From Algibacter sp. L3A6 (GTDB lineage Bacteria > Bacteroidota > Bacteroidia > Flavobacteriales > Flavobacteriaceae), in the NCBI RefSeq assembly GCF_009796825.1, contig NZ_CP047030.1, forward strand, positions 1,153,501 through 1,217,500: a stretch of DNA of 64,000 bases, written 5' to 3'. A model generated the notes under the pieces. It worked only from the letters and a program-made list of their open reading frames with translations, had not been told where the DNA came from and made no database searches. The first letter of the stretch is position 1; each line of letters begins with the position of its first letter. A program made the translations under genes and the position numbers. Of this stretch, positions 44,336 to 53,379 are shown one piece after another.

Positions 44336-47179
44336 ATGAGAAAAAACAATGCAATTTTAATAATAGCGCTACTACTTTCGTTGATAGGAATATCTCAAGA
44401 AGGTAATATTCAAGGTGTTATTACAGATAGCGATGGATTAAAAGTACCTTTCAGTAATATTATAATTGAATCTTTAAAAAAGGGAACAATTTCCGATGTT
44501 GACGGAAACTTTACACTTGTTGGAGTTCCTGCTGGTAACCAAATCGTAACAGTAAAATATATTGGCTATGATGATAGTAGCGCGGAAGTTAATGTAAAAC
44601 CAGACGCAACTTCAACTTTAAACTTCACTATTACTCCAAAAGCATTAGAACTAGATGGTGTAACTATTACAAGTTATGTAAGCGGACAAGCAAAAGCACT
44701 TAATGCGCAGAAAAACAAACAAAACATTACCAATGTAGTTTCTACAGATCAAATTGGTAAATTTCCAGATGCTAATATTGGCGATGCCATAAAACGTATA
44801 CCAGGCATCACCATGCAAGTAGACCAAGGAGAAGCTAGAAACATTATTGTTCGTGGTTTAGCTCCACAACTAAACTCTGTAACTTTAAATGGTAGCCGCA
44901 TACCTTCCGCCGAAGGCGATAACCGTAATGTACAAATGGATTTAATTCCTGCAGACATGATTCAGCTTATAGAAGTTAGCAAAGCAGTAACACCAGATAT
45001 GGATGCCGATGCTTTAGGTGGCTCGGTAAACCTGGTAACAAGAACGTCTCCAGAAGGTTTCCGTGTATCAGCTACAGCAGGATCGGGTGTTAACTACATC
45101 TCGAATAAAAAAATACTTAATGGTTCTTTTTTAATAGGAAATAGAAGCGATAACGGAAAATTTGGATGGATGCTTTCCGCATCGGTAAACGATAACGATT
45201 TTGGAAGTCATAATTTTGAAGCCGAATGGGAAGATGAATTTGAATATAACGCAAATGATGACGAAGATAATTTAGAGGAGGTGGTAGTTAATCCTTATGC
45301 AAAAACCTTTGAAATTAGAGATTATATTGTACAACGTACACGACGTAGTTTTTCGGCTAACTTAGATTATAAACTAGATCAAAATAACAGCATCTATTTT
45401 AAATCTATTTACAACTGGAGAGACGATCGCGAAAATAGGTTTAGATTAGAACATGAAATTCTAGACGGTGAAGATATTGAGCCAGGTGATTTCACAGTAG
45501 ATTCAAATGGTAACTTAAGCATGTTTCCGGTAGAAGCAAAACGCCAAACTAAAGGTGGTATTGACAACGACAGAAACCAAAACACCAGACTAGAAGACCA
45601 ACGTATGCAAAACTATAACATTGGTGGTGCACACTTAGTTAATAAATTACAAATAGACTGGATGGCAGCTTATTCTAAAGCTTCTGAAGAGCGTTTAAAC
45701 GAGCGCTACCTAGAATACGAAAGTGAGTACACCATTAACTATAACAACGACTCTAGACACCCTCTATTTACTCCAGTTAACAATAACGATGCACTTTACA
45801 ATAGCTTTGAATTTGGTGAATTAACCGAAGAAAACCAATACACCGAAGAAAAAGATTTTAACGTTGTGGCGAATTTCAAGTTACCTTTAAATTTATTTGG
45901 CGATAATAACGGATCATTAAAATTTGGTGTAAAAACAAGATTGAAAAATAAAAACAGAGATAACAATTTTATTGAATATAGCCCAGAAGACTCAAGCTTC
46001 GATCTATTAGGCGGTATTCCAACTAGGAATTACAGCAATCCAGATTTTTTAGCAGGTAGTCAATATGCTATCGGGTCTTTTGCAACGACCGAGTTTCTAG
46101 GACAATTAAATCTTAACGATGCGACTTTATTTGAAGCTGAAGATTTACCAGAAGAATACCTAACAGCAAACTTTGACGTCGATGAAAATGTGTTTTCTGG
46201 CTACGCTATGACGAGCCAACAAGTAACCGAAAAACTAAACGTTCTATTTGGTATTAGATTAGAACACACAAGTATTAACAGTACAGGAAACGAAATTATT
46301 TTTGATGAAGATGGTGATTTTGCAGGAAGCAATAGTGTTACAGATAAAAACTCGTACACCAATGTTTTACCTGGTTTACACTTAAAATACGACTTAACAG
46401 AACAAACTGTGTTACGTTTTGCTTGGACCAATACTTTGGCAAGACCAAACTACATTGACCTTGTTCCGTTTAGAGAAATAAACAATGAAGATGAAGAAAT
46501 TAAGTTAGGAAACTCAGAACTAGATCCAACAACATCTATGAATTTCGATGTTATGGCAGAACATTATTTTAAATCTGTTGGTATTATTTCTGGAGGTGTT
46601 TTCTACAAAGATATTCAAGATTTTATTTATGTTTTTCAATATGAAGATGAAAATGAATACGAAGTTTACCAACCTTTTAATGGGGACCAAGCTTCTATTT
46701 TAGGATTTGAATTTGCGTTCCAACGTCAGTTGGATTTCTTACCAAGTTTTGCAAGAAACTTAAGTGTTTACTTAAATTACACTCATTTATCATCTAGCGC
46801 AGATGGCATTAGAAATGAAGATGGCGAAGAACGTACAGATTTAGATTTACCAAATACAGCGCCAAATATGTTTAACGCATCGTTAGCTTATGCAGACAAA
46901 AAATTTAACGCTAGGCTTTCTGGTAATTATTCAGGAGCTTATGTAGATGAAATTGGCGGTCGTGCTTTTGAAGACCGTTATTACGACAAACAATTTTTCT
47001 TAGATTTTAACGCTGGTTATAAATTCAACAAAAATCTAAGTATTTACGCAAGTTTAAATAACATAACAAACCAGGCTTTACGTTATTATCAAGGTGAAAA
47101 GTCGAGAACTATGCAGTCTGAGTCTTATGGACAGCGCTTAACTTTTGGCTTGAAATACGATCTATTTAAAAGAAACTAA
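44336..47179 (+). CDS. TonB-dependent receptor linked to phytase
   Basis: 947 residues. Signal peptide 1-22 (IGISQEG). Carboxypeptidase-regulatory-like domain (about 23-105, FSNIIIESLKKGTISDVDGN). Plug with IGDAIKRIPGITMQVDQGEA and IIVRGLAPQLNSVTLNGSRI. Barrel to the terminal KYDLFKRN. It belongs to the branch of receptors with the FPDANIGDAIKRIPG box and differs from the two receptors at 19752-25670. It is 5 nt from the phytase gene, so the cargo is probably phytate, other inositol phosphates or the metal complexes they form. Confidence 0.93.
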   Translation: MRKNNAILIIALLLSLIGISQEGNIQGVITDSDGLKVPFSNIIIESLKKGTISDVDGNFTLVGVPAGNQIVTVKYIGYDDSSAEVNVKPDATSTLNFTITPKALELDGVTITSYVSGQAKALNAQKNKQNITNVVSTDQIGKFPDANIGDAIKRIPGITMQVDQGEARNIIVRGLAPQLNSVTLNGSRIPSAEGDNRNVQMDLIPADMIQLIEVSKAVTPDMDADALGGSVNLVTRTSPEGFRVSATAGSGVNYISNKKILNGSFLIGNRSDNGKFGWMLSASVNDNDFGSHNFEAEWEDEFEYNANDDEDNLEEVVVNPYAKTFEIRDYIVQRTRRSFSANLDYKLDQNNSIYFKSIYNWRDDRENRFRLEHEILDGEDIEPGDFTVDSNGNLSMFPVEAKRQTKGGIDNDRNQNTRLEDQRMQNYNIGGAHLVNKLQIDWMAAYSKASEERLNERYLEYESEYTINYNNDSRHPLFTPVNNNDALYNSFEFGELTEENQYTEEKDFNVVANFKLPLNLFGDNNGSLKFGVKTRLKNKNRDNNFIEYSPEDSSFDLLGGIPTRNYSNPDFLAGSQYAIGSFATTEFLGQLNLNDATLFEAEDLPEEYLTANFDVDENVFSGYAMTSQQVTEKLNVLFGIRLEHTSINSTGNEIIFDEDGDFAGSNSVTDKNSYTNVLPGLHLKYDLTEQTVLRFAWTNTLARPNYIDLVPFREINNEDEEIKLGNSELDPTTSMNFDVMAEHYFKSVGIISGGVFYKDIQDFIYVFQYEDENEYEVYQPFNGDQASILGFEFAFQRQLDFLPSFARNLSVYLNYTHLSSSADGIRNEDGEERTDLDLPNTAPNMFNASLAYADKKFNARLSGNYSGAYVDEIGGRAFEDRYYDKQFFLDFNAGYKFNKNLSIYASLNNITNQALRYYQGEKSRTMQSESYGQRLTFGLKYDLFKRN

Positions 47180-47184
47180 ACATA

Positions 47185-48198
47185 ATGAATTACAATAAAA
47201 TAATATTACTAGGAAGCTTAACATTATTAATTGCATGCGGCACTCAATTTCCAGAAATTGCACCAGATGTTATTACAGAAAACACACTTCACGACACTGA
47301 TGACCCTGCCATTTGGGTAAACCCGAACGATGCTTCAAAAAGTATCATTTTCGGAACAGATAAAGAAACAAATGGCGCTATTTACGCCTTTGATTTAGAT
47401 GGAAAAATTATAGAAAATAAAACCATTAGAAACATAAAACGACCAAACAATATCGATTTAGAATATGGTTTTAAACTTAACGATTCTACCCAAACCGATA
47501 TTATCGCCTTTACGGAAAGAGAAAATAAAACCATCCGTTTGTATTCGGTGCCAGACATGAAACCTTTAGACAACGGCGGTTTCCCTGTTTTTGAAAATGA
47601 AACCACACCAGAGTTCGATGCTCCAATGGGTATTGCGCTTTATAAATCGCCGAAAACGAATGATATATACGCTATTGTTGGACGTAAAAACGGGCCAAAA
47701 GAAGGCTATTTACATCAATACTTATTAACTTCGGATAGTTTAGGTGTGCACTCAAAACTAGTTAGAACCTTTGGAACTTTTAGTGGTAAAAAAGAAATAG
47801 AAGCTATTGCTGTAGATAACGAAACTGGTATGGTTTATTATTCTGATGAGATGCACGGTATTCGTAAGTATCACGCTGAGCCATCGCAAGGAGATAAAGA
47901 AATTTATGCTTTTGGAGGTGAATATTTTGAGCGCGATATTGAAGGTATTGCTATTGCAAAATATGCCGACAAATCGTTTTTAATAGTATCTAACCAACAA
48001 GCACATACGTTTTGCATTTTCGATTTAAAAACAAATGCTTTTATTAAGGAATTAAATTTAGGAACTTTGGAAACCGACGGTTGCGACGTTACAACAGTGG
48101 CTTTAGGTGACAAGTTTCCGAATGGCGTTTTTGTTTCTATGAATGATGAAAAGAATTTCTATTTCCACGATTTAGCAAAGTTGAAATTATTAGAATAA
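47185..48198 (+). CDS. Beta-propeller phytase (3-phytase), lipoprotein
   Basis: 337 residues with lipobox LTLLIACG (Cys14). The beta-propeller phytase signature is clear: TLHDTDDPAIWVNPNDASKS near the start, then GLDVEY-like NNIDLEYGF, FDAPMGIALYKS, IEAIAVDNETGMVYYSDEMH and DIEGIAIAK, with the acidic calcium ligands typical of the family. It releases phosphate from phytate in the periplasm or on the surface. It is in an operon with the TonB receptor and is followed by a terminator. Confidence 0.92.
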   Translation: MNYNKIILLGSLTLLIACGTQFPEIAPDVITENTLHDTDDPAIWVNPNDASKSIIFGTDKETNGAIYAFDLDGKIIENKTIRNIKRPNNIDLEYGFKLNDSTQTDIIAFTERENKTIRLYSVPDMKPLDNGGFPVFENETTPEFDAPMGIALYKSPKTNDIYAIVGRKNGPKEGYLHQYLLTSDSLGVHSKLVRTFGTFSGKKEIEAIAVDNETGMVYYSDEMHGIRKYHAEPSQGDKEIYAFGGEYFERDIEGIAIAKYADKSFLIVSNQQAHTFCIFDLKTNAFIKELNLGTLETDGCDVTTVALGDKFPNGVFVSMNDEKNFYFHDLAKLKLLE

Positions 48199-48217
48199 AT
48201 CCCTTTAAATTTTAATT

Positions 48218-48254
48218 AAAAAGGTTCTTTGAAAGTATTTCGAAGAACCTTTTT
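48218..48254. terminator. Bidirectional terminator between phytase and DUF1569 genes
   Basis: AAAAAGGTTCTT (48218-48229) and AAGAACCTTTTT (48243-48254); the stem extends inward with GAAA/TTTC pairs. It abuts the stop codon of the convergent gene. Confidence 0.85.
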
Positions 48255-48716
48255 TTATGATTTTAAAATATCGCGTATAATTTTAAGATGATGATTGGTA
48301 TGGATTTCTAAAAAACGAATGGTCTGCTTTTTATTGATCATTCCAAACATATGATGATTGAAATAAGCGTTTTCCGGAAGTGCTTCAAGTTTTTTAATAT
48401 ATGCACTAGCAACTTGTAACTGATTATGTATTTCTGTTTCTACAATCGTTTCTGGAGGTCTTACTGATTTTGGTGCTCTAGCTTTACCTCTTGGAAAAAA
48501 ACCTAATTTAAATAACACTACACGCATAAAACTAAAGTTCGATTTATAGGTTTCGGGATTAGAATCTATAGCTTGCTCACTTACCGAATTAATCACTTTT
48601 AGGGCATGATCTAACTGCCAACCTACGGTAGATTTAGAAATTTGGCTATTCTTTTTATCTTTAGAAGAAACACACTTCTCCAGCTTAAATAACATTTCTG
48701 TTAAAATAATACTCAT
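48255..48716 (-). CDS. DUF1569 protein (DinB-like helical bundle)
   Basis: 153 residues, four-helix bundle pattern. SKSTVGWQLDHALKVINSVS, PRGKARAPKSVRPPET and the C-terminal NHHMFGMINKKQTIRFLEIH with THHLKII-like TNHHLKII fit DUF1569, a DinB-superfamily group with metal-binding histidines. The function is unknown; some DinB relatives are thiol transferases. It is single and convergent with phytase. Confidence 0.8.
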   Translation of the reverse strand: MSIILTEMLFKLEKCVSSKDKKNSQISKSTVGWQLDHALKVINSVSEQAIDSNPETYKSNFSFMRVVLFKLGFFPRGKARAPKSVRPPETIVETEIHNQLQVASAYIKKLEALPENAYFNHHMFGMINKKQTIRFLEIHTNHHLKIIRDILKS

Positions 48717-48818
48717 TTAATGTTAATTTAATAATTTTATTGAAAGATATTGAATAAATCATTAACTTTAGAGTATTGCGTTTGCAATTCCTTAATGTTT
48801 AATTTAATACTTACGCCT

Positions 48819-49088
48819 ATGCTACCGTTTAGATCTGAAATTAGAAATTCCCCGAACCAGCAAGCTATCAAGATTTTTTTGAGCGATGAATCGTTAGACT
48901 CTAGAATTAAAAAGCATTTAGAACATTTTAATGAGATTGAAACCATTGAAATTACAGAAAGTATCGGACAAAATAGAGTTAGCGAAAATATTACCGTAGT
49001 TTTAAAGGATCACGCCGATATTACTAAAATGAAATCGTCTATAGATTCTAGTTTATGGTGGTATTTTGAAAAAGACCATGTGGATTAA
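48819..49088 (+). CDS. Small hypothetical protein
   Basis: 89 residues from ATG 48819 (MLPFRSEIRNSPNQQAIKIF). The frame extends upstream to 48750 but those 23 residues are hydrophobic and atypical. No signal peptide or membrane segment; it is a mix of charged strands and helices (SLDSRIKKHLEHFNEIETIE). I do not recognise a family. Coding is supported by open frame and codon composition like its neighbours only. Confidence 0.5.
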   Translation: MLPFRSEIRNSPNQQAIKIFLSDESLDSRIKKHLEHFNEIETIEITESIGQNRVSENITVVLKDHADITKMKSSIDSSLWWYFEKDHVD

Positions 49089-49229
49089 TTCTTTTTAATC
49101 TAAAGTAATACTGGAATTTTTACGTGATGTTTTACTAAGTTCGCATGTCAATTTTGAATTGAAAGTAAAAAGTAAAGCTTGAAAATACTAAACTGATATA
49201 AAAAAGTTTAAAAGCTCCAACGTCATTTC

Positions 49230-49286
49230 GACGCAAGGAGAAATCACATCTTACCCGAGTTTTTTCATGTGATGTCTCCTTGCGTC
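49230..49286. repeat. Long palindromic element
   Basis: Left arm GACGCAAGGAGAAATCACAT (49230-49249) and right arm 49267-49286 are inverted complements with one mismatch in 20, 17-nt loop. The left flank CGTCATTTC is of the type seen in flavobacterial repetitive palindromes. It has no T-tract, so it is not a typical terminator. Confidence 0.7.
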
Positions 49287-49345
49287 AATATGATAAACAT
49301 AAATTTAATGATTTCTGCAGTTTTAACATTGCCGGCTGGTAACTA

Positions 49346-49482
49346 TTGCGATAGTGATTGCAGCGGCATCCTTTTTGGTGCGAGCTAGACCTTTGTTAAT
49401 TAGATTTTCTCTTTTGACGATGCCATGGCTTTATTAATTTACTAAAACTTAATGCACCTAAAAGATATAGCGGAAAGCGCGG
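49346..49482 (+). repeat. Dispersed hairpin repeat, copy B
   Basis: Starts TTGCGATAGTGATTGCAGCG then GCATCC and ends AAAAGATATAGCGGAAAGCG. The hairpin stem is CTTTTTGGTGC (49371-49381) with GCACCTAAAAG (49454-49464), 10 of 11 pairs, and a 72-nt loop. It is the longest copy and has diverged most at its outer ends. Confidence 0.7.
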
Positions 49483-49512
49483 TTTATTTTGGCCACTAAA
49501 AGCCAAAATAAA
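49483..49512. repeat. Perfect 11-bp inverted repeat abutting copy B
   Basis: TTTATTTTGGC (49483-49493), 8-nt loop, GCCAAAATAAA (49502-49512). It could be a terminator remnant or part of the repeat's insertion site. Confidence 0.55.
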
Positions 49513-49570
49513 ATTGCCCAAATAATACTAAAACACCGACTATGGTTTAAATATTTATTACTTTAGTTGC

Positions 49571-50572
49571 ATGATTTTAGTTACGGGTGGTACGGGTTTG
49601 GTTGGTGCACATTTACTGTATAAATTAACTAGCCAAAAGGAAAAAGTTAGAGCAATTTACAGAAGTGAGCACAAGTTGCAACTGGTTAAAAATGTGTTTG
49701 CATCGCTTGATGTTAATGCTGAAACGCTTTTTGCTACCATTGAATGGGTTCAGGCCGACATTTTGGATGTTCCAGCACTTCTAGAGGCTTTTGGAGGTAT
49801 TCGACATGTGTACCATAGCGCTGCTTTTGTATCTTTTGAGCCCAATAAATACCATCTTTTAAGACGAACAAATATTGACGGCACTGCAAATATTGTTAAT
49901 TTATGCTTATCTGAAGGTGTTGAGAAACTTTGCTACGTAAGCTCGATTGCGACTTTAGGCAGCGAGTTAAATAACAAACCTGTTAGTGAGGAAACTATTT
50001 GGAATCCAGAAGCCGATAATAACGCTTATGCTATTACTAAATATGGTGCAGAAATGGAAGTTTGGCGCGGTACTCAAGAAGGTTTGGATGCTGTAATTGT
50101 AAATCCTGGTGTTATTTTAGGTTCTGGTTTTTGGGATAATGGCACCGGTAATTTATTTAAAAAAGCTAAAAAAGGGTTTCCGTTTTACACCTCGGGAACT
50201 ATTGCTCTAGTTACTGTTGATGATGTGGTACGTGCTATGACAACTTTAATGAATAGTGACATTACTAATGAACGTTTTGTTTTGGTGGCCGAACATTGGA
50301 CTTACAAACGTTTTTTGGAAACTTTAGCGACAGCTGTTAATGGGAAAACTCCTAAAAAACTAGCACCAAATTGGTTGCTAAATATAGGTTGGCAATTAGA
50401 TTGGTTTAAAACAAAACTTACGGGTATGCGTAGGCAATTAACAAGGAATTTGGTGCGCACACTCTCTACCGATACGCAGTACAATAGCGATAAAATAAAA
50501 ACAGCTTTAAATTTTGAATTTAAAGCTGTTGATGATGTTATTCGCGAGACTGGACGTCTATATCTGAAATAG
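49571..50572 (+). CDS. NAD-dependent epimerase/dehydratase (extended SDR)
   Basis: 333 residues with Rossmann start MILVTGGTGLVGAHLLYKL (TGGTGLVG) and active-site YAITKYGAE (YxxxK) near 157, preceded by the catalytic Ser in CYVSSIATL. It resembles dihydroflavonol-reductase-like SDR proteins; the substrate is unknown. Its last 35 bp overlap the convergent DUF4296 gene. Confidence 0.9.
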   Translation: MILVTGGTGLVGAHLLYKLTSQKEKVRAIYRSEHKLQLVKNVFASLDVNAETLFATIEWVQADILDVPALLEAFGGIRHVYHSAAFVSFEPNKYHLLRRTNIDGTANIVNLCLSEGVEKLCYVSSIATLGSELNNKPVSEETIWNPEADNNAYAITKYGAEMEVWRGTQEGLDAVIVNPGVILGSGFWDNGTGNLFKKAKKGFPFYTSGTIALVTVDDVVRAMTTLMNSDITNERFVLVAEHWTYKRFLETLATAVNGKTPKKLAPNWLLNIGWQLDWFKTKLTGMRRQLTRNLVRTLSTDTQYNSDKIKTALNFEFKAVDDVIRETGRLYLK

Positions 50573-51188
50573 GTTTAACTAATTTAGATTGTATTTTTGA
50601 AAATTTTTCGCGGTCTACACTTTCAATTTTCTCCAACACATCGTCGGTAACGGTTTTATTTTCTTCTATAATTTTATTAAATTTCTCTTTTAACAAAGTG
50701 GTGTCTAATAAAATTTCTTTTTGAAGACGTGTTTTAATAGAATCGTGAAGTTTTAAATTAGAAATAGAATCTTTTAATGTGGTTAGCATTTGTAAAGAAT
50801 CTTGCTTTCTTTTTCTAGCAACTTCGGTCTCTTCTTTTTCCTCTAAGTCTTGGTAAAATATTTTTAAGGCTTCTAGACTATCTTTTACCTTTTGGTAAAT
50901 TTCATCGTATTCCTTAATATTAAACGTGTAATATTCGTTGCTTTCGGCAAACTGTAAACTATCTATATTATGTTTTTCAAACACATAGGTTTCCAAATCG
51001 ACACCATGGCTTTCCATAACGCGTTTATTGGCCATATTGGCCGAACCTACTATTTTTGCATCAATTAAAATATCGACCATTTTTTCCTTAGAAATTAAAT
51101 TCTTAGGTTTTTTAGGCTCTTTAAATTGGAAACAAGCTGTTACCAATAGCATGATGCTTAAATATGTTAAAAATCGGTTTAAAATCAT
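50538..51188 (-). CDS. DUF4296 lipoprotein
   Basis: 216 residues with lipobox MLLVTAC (Cys19). The DUF4296 core (about 35-110) is LISKEKMVDILIDAKIVGSA and FEKHNIDSLQFAESNEYYTF, followed by a charged coiled-coil tail. The function is unknown; the family is widespread in Bacteroidota. It overlaps pyrC by 4 bp and the epimerase on the other strand by 35 bp. Confidence 0.85.
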   Translation of the reverse strand: MILNRFLTYLSIMLLVTACFQFKEPKKPKNLISKEKMVDILIDAKIVGSANMANKRVMESHGVDLETYVFEKHNIDSLQFAESNEYYTFNIKEYDEIYQKVKDSLEALKIFYQDLEEKEETEVARKRKQDSLQMLTTLKDSISNLKLHDSIKTRLQKEILLDTTLLKEKFNKIIEENKTVTDDVLEKIESVDREKFSKIQSKLVKPISDIDVQSRE

Positions 51189-52531
51189 CTATCGAAAGTT
51201 AATCGTTTTGCTGCTTTTACATCGTTAAACTTGCCATTTTGGTACACTAAAGCTCCATTTAAAAACGTATGGGTTATTCTAGATTTAAAGGTGGCACCTT
51301 CAAAAGGAGACCATCCACATTTATATAAAATATTATCTTTTTTAACCGTCCATGGGTTGTTTAAGTCTACTAAAACTAAATCGGCAAAATAACCTTCTTT
51401 TACATAACCACGTTTTTCTACTTGAAATAAAATAGCTGGGTTATGGCACATTTTTTCGACTACCTTTTCAATAGAAATTTTTCCTTTATGGTACATTTCT
51501 AACATAGCAGGTATAGCATGTTGCACTAATGGTCCGCCTGATGGTGCTTTTGTGTAAACGTTATTTTTCTCCTCTATAGTATGTGGCGCATGGTCTGTTG
51601 CTATAACATCGATACGATCATCTAGTAAAGCTTCCCAAAGTTGATCGCGATCTTCTTTAGTTTTTACAGCAGGATTCCATTTAATTAATGTTCCTTTTTT
51701 ATCGTAATCTTCATCACTAAACCAAAGGTGATGTATACAAACTTCGGCAGTAATTTTTTTATCTTTTAGAGGAATCTTATTACTGAATAAGTTTGTTTCT
51801 TTACCTGTAGATAAGTGAAAAACATGCAGTCTAGCACCTGTTTTTTTAGCCAATTCTATAGCTCTAGAAGATGAAATATAACAAGCTTCTTCACTACGGA
51901 TAATTGGATGATATTTTAATGGAATATCGTCGCCAAATTTATCGATGTGTTCTTGTAAATTCTTTTTTATGGTAGCCTCGTCTTCACAATGTACAGAAAT
52001 TACCATATCTGTACTTTTAAAAATCTTTTCTAAAACTGCTGGATCATCTACCAACATATTCCCGGTAGAAGAACCTAAAAATAGTTTTAAACCAGCAACC
52101 GATTTTGGATCAACCTTTAAAATTTCTTCTAAATTATCGTTAGTTCCACCAAACATAAACGAGTAATTAGCGTAAGATGTTTTAGCTGCTATATCGAACT
52201 TCTCCTCTAACTTTTCTACAGTTGTAGTTTGCGGATTGGTATTTGGCATTTCGATAAACGATGTAATACCACCTGCAATAGCTGCTCTAGATTCGGTTTC
52301 AATATTTGCCTTTTGCGTTAAACCTGGCTCTCTAAAATGAACCTGATCGTCGATAGCACCTGGTAAAACATATTTACCTTCGGCATCTAACACATGCACA
52401 TCGGCAGATTTCGCACTTATAGAATCGTTAATTTCTTTAATGTAATTACCCTCAATTAATATATCGCCTTTTACCGTTTTTCCATCGGTAACAATATGAG
52501 CGTTTTTAATAAGTGTCGTTCTTAATTTCAT
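51185..52531 (-). CDS. pyrC: Dihydroorotase
   Basis: Third step of pyrimidine synthesis, closing carbamoyl-aspartate to dihydroorotate. 448 residues. The metal centre has the bridging Lys in GLKLFLGSSTGNML, then VHCEDE, VFHLSTGKE and the late Asp in IATDHAPHT. The first metal motif is DDQVHFREPG, with Gln where most amidohydrolases have the first His of HxH; from memory this is usual for Bacteroidota dihydroorotases. It is sandwiched by overlaps with DUF4296 (4 bp) and the glycosyltransferase (26 bp). Confidence 0.94.
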   Translation of the reverse strand: MKLRTTLIKNAHIVTDGKTVKGDILIEGNYIKEINDSISAKSADVHVLDAEGKYVLPGAIDDQVHFREPGLTQKANIETESRAAIAGGITSFIEMPNTNPQTTTVEKLEEKFDIAAKTSYANYSFMFGGTNDNLEEILKVDPKSVAGLKLFLGSSTGNMLVDDPAVLEKIFKSTDMVISVHCEDEATIKKNLQEHIDKFGDDIPLKYHPIIRSEEACYISSSRAIELAKKTGARLHVFHLSTGKETNLFSNKIPLKDKKITAEVCIHHLWFSDEDYDKKGTLIKWNPAVKTKEDRDQLWEALLDDRIDVIATDHAPHTIEEKNNVYTKAPSGGPLVQHAIPAMLEMYHKGKISIEKVVEKMCHNPAILFQVEKRGYVKEGYFADLVLVDLNNPWTVKKDNILYKCGWSPFEGATFKSRITHTFLNGALVYQNGKFNDVKAAKRLTFDR

Positions 52532-53264
52532 AATCTTTCCTATTTTTAAATAGACTTTTTAGTTTCATTGTAATAACTCCAAAAATAGCTTCGGAAATAA
52601 TGCCGCCGCTTAATTTAGAAACTCCTTTTGTTCTATCTGTAAAAATCACAGGGACTTCAATAATTTTAAATTGCTTTAAATAAGCTTTAAATTTCATTTC
52701 AATTTGAAAGGCATAACCAATAAACTTAATGGTGTTTAAATCTATAGCTTCTAGCACCTCGCGCTTGTAACACACAAAACCAGCAGTGGTATCATGAATT
52801 TGCATTCCGGTGATAATACGCACGTATTTAGACGCCCCGTAAGACATTAGCACACGATTCATGGGCCAATTTACGACATTTACACCTGTTTTGTAGCGTG
52901 AACCTATAGATACTCCCGCACCTTCTTCCGCGCAAGCGTTGAATAATTTTATTAAATCGGTTGGATTATGTGAAAAATCGGCATCCATTTCAAAAATATA
53001 GTCATATTTTTTTTCGATAGCCCACCTAAAACCATGAATATAAGCGGTACCAAGGCCCGATTTCTCTTTTCTAACTTCCAAAAACAATCGATTAGTAAAT
53101 ACACCCTGAAGCTCCTTAACCTTTAAAGGTGTTAGATCTGGCGAATTATCATCAACAACGAGTACATGAATGTCATCAGACTGAGCAAACACCGCTGTGA
53201 TAATAGCTTCTATATTTTCTATTTCGTTATATGTTGGTATAATTACAACACTACCCTTCATCAT
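52506..53264 (-). CDS. Polyprenol-phosphate mannose synthase-like glycosyltransferase (GT2)
   Basis: 252 residues. GT2 fold with VVIIPTYNEIENIEAII, nucleotide site VVDDNSPD, DxD metal motif EMDADFSH and acceptor region HDTTAGFVCYKREVL. It has no membrane domain, so it matches the soluble Dpm1-like branch that moves mannose from GDP to a polyprenyl phosphate. Overlap with pyrC by 26 bp implies co-transcription. The exact sugar is not certain. Confidence 0.9.
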   Translation of the reverse strand: MMKGSVVIIPTYNEIENIEAIITAVFAQSDDIHVLVVDDNSPDLTPLKVKELQGVFTNRLFLEVRKEKSGLGTAYIHGFRWAIEKKYDYIFEMDADFSHNPTDLIKLFNACAEEGAGVSIGSRYKTGVNVVNWPMNRVLMSYGASKYVRIITGMQIHDTTAGFVCYKREVLEAIDLNTIKFIGYAFQIEMKFKAYLKQFKIIEVPVIFTDRTKGVSKLSGGIISEAIFGVITMKLKSLFKNRKDYEIKNDTY

Positions 53265-53379
53265 TCTCCTTTTGAAAGCCTACAATTTTTTAGCAAATGT
53301 ACATTTTTTAAAATACGGGTTCTTTAAAAATTCCTTAATATTTTAGTTGTTTTACTAATAATTATAATAATTTTATACC

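Larger units (their letters stand above)
49089..49570. other. 482-nt intergenic region rich in inverted repeats
   Basis: No gene that I can support. It contains a long imperfect hairpin (49230-49286), copy B of the dispersed repeat (49346-49482), and a perfect short hairpin right after it (49483-49512). It is the densest non-coding structure in the window. Confidence 0.7.
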
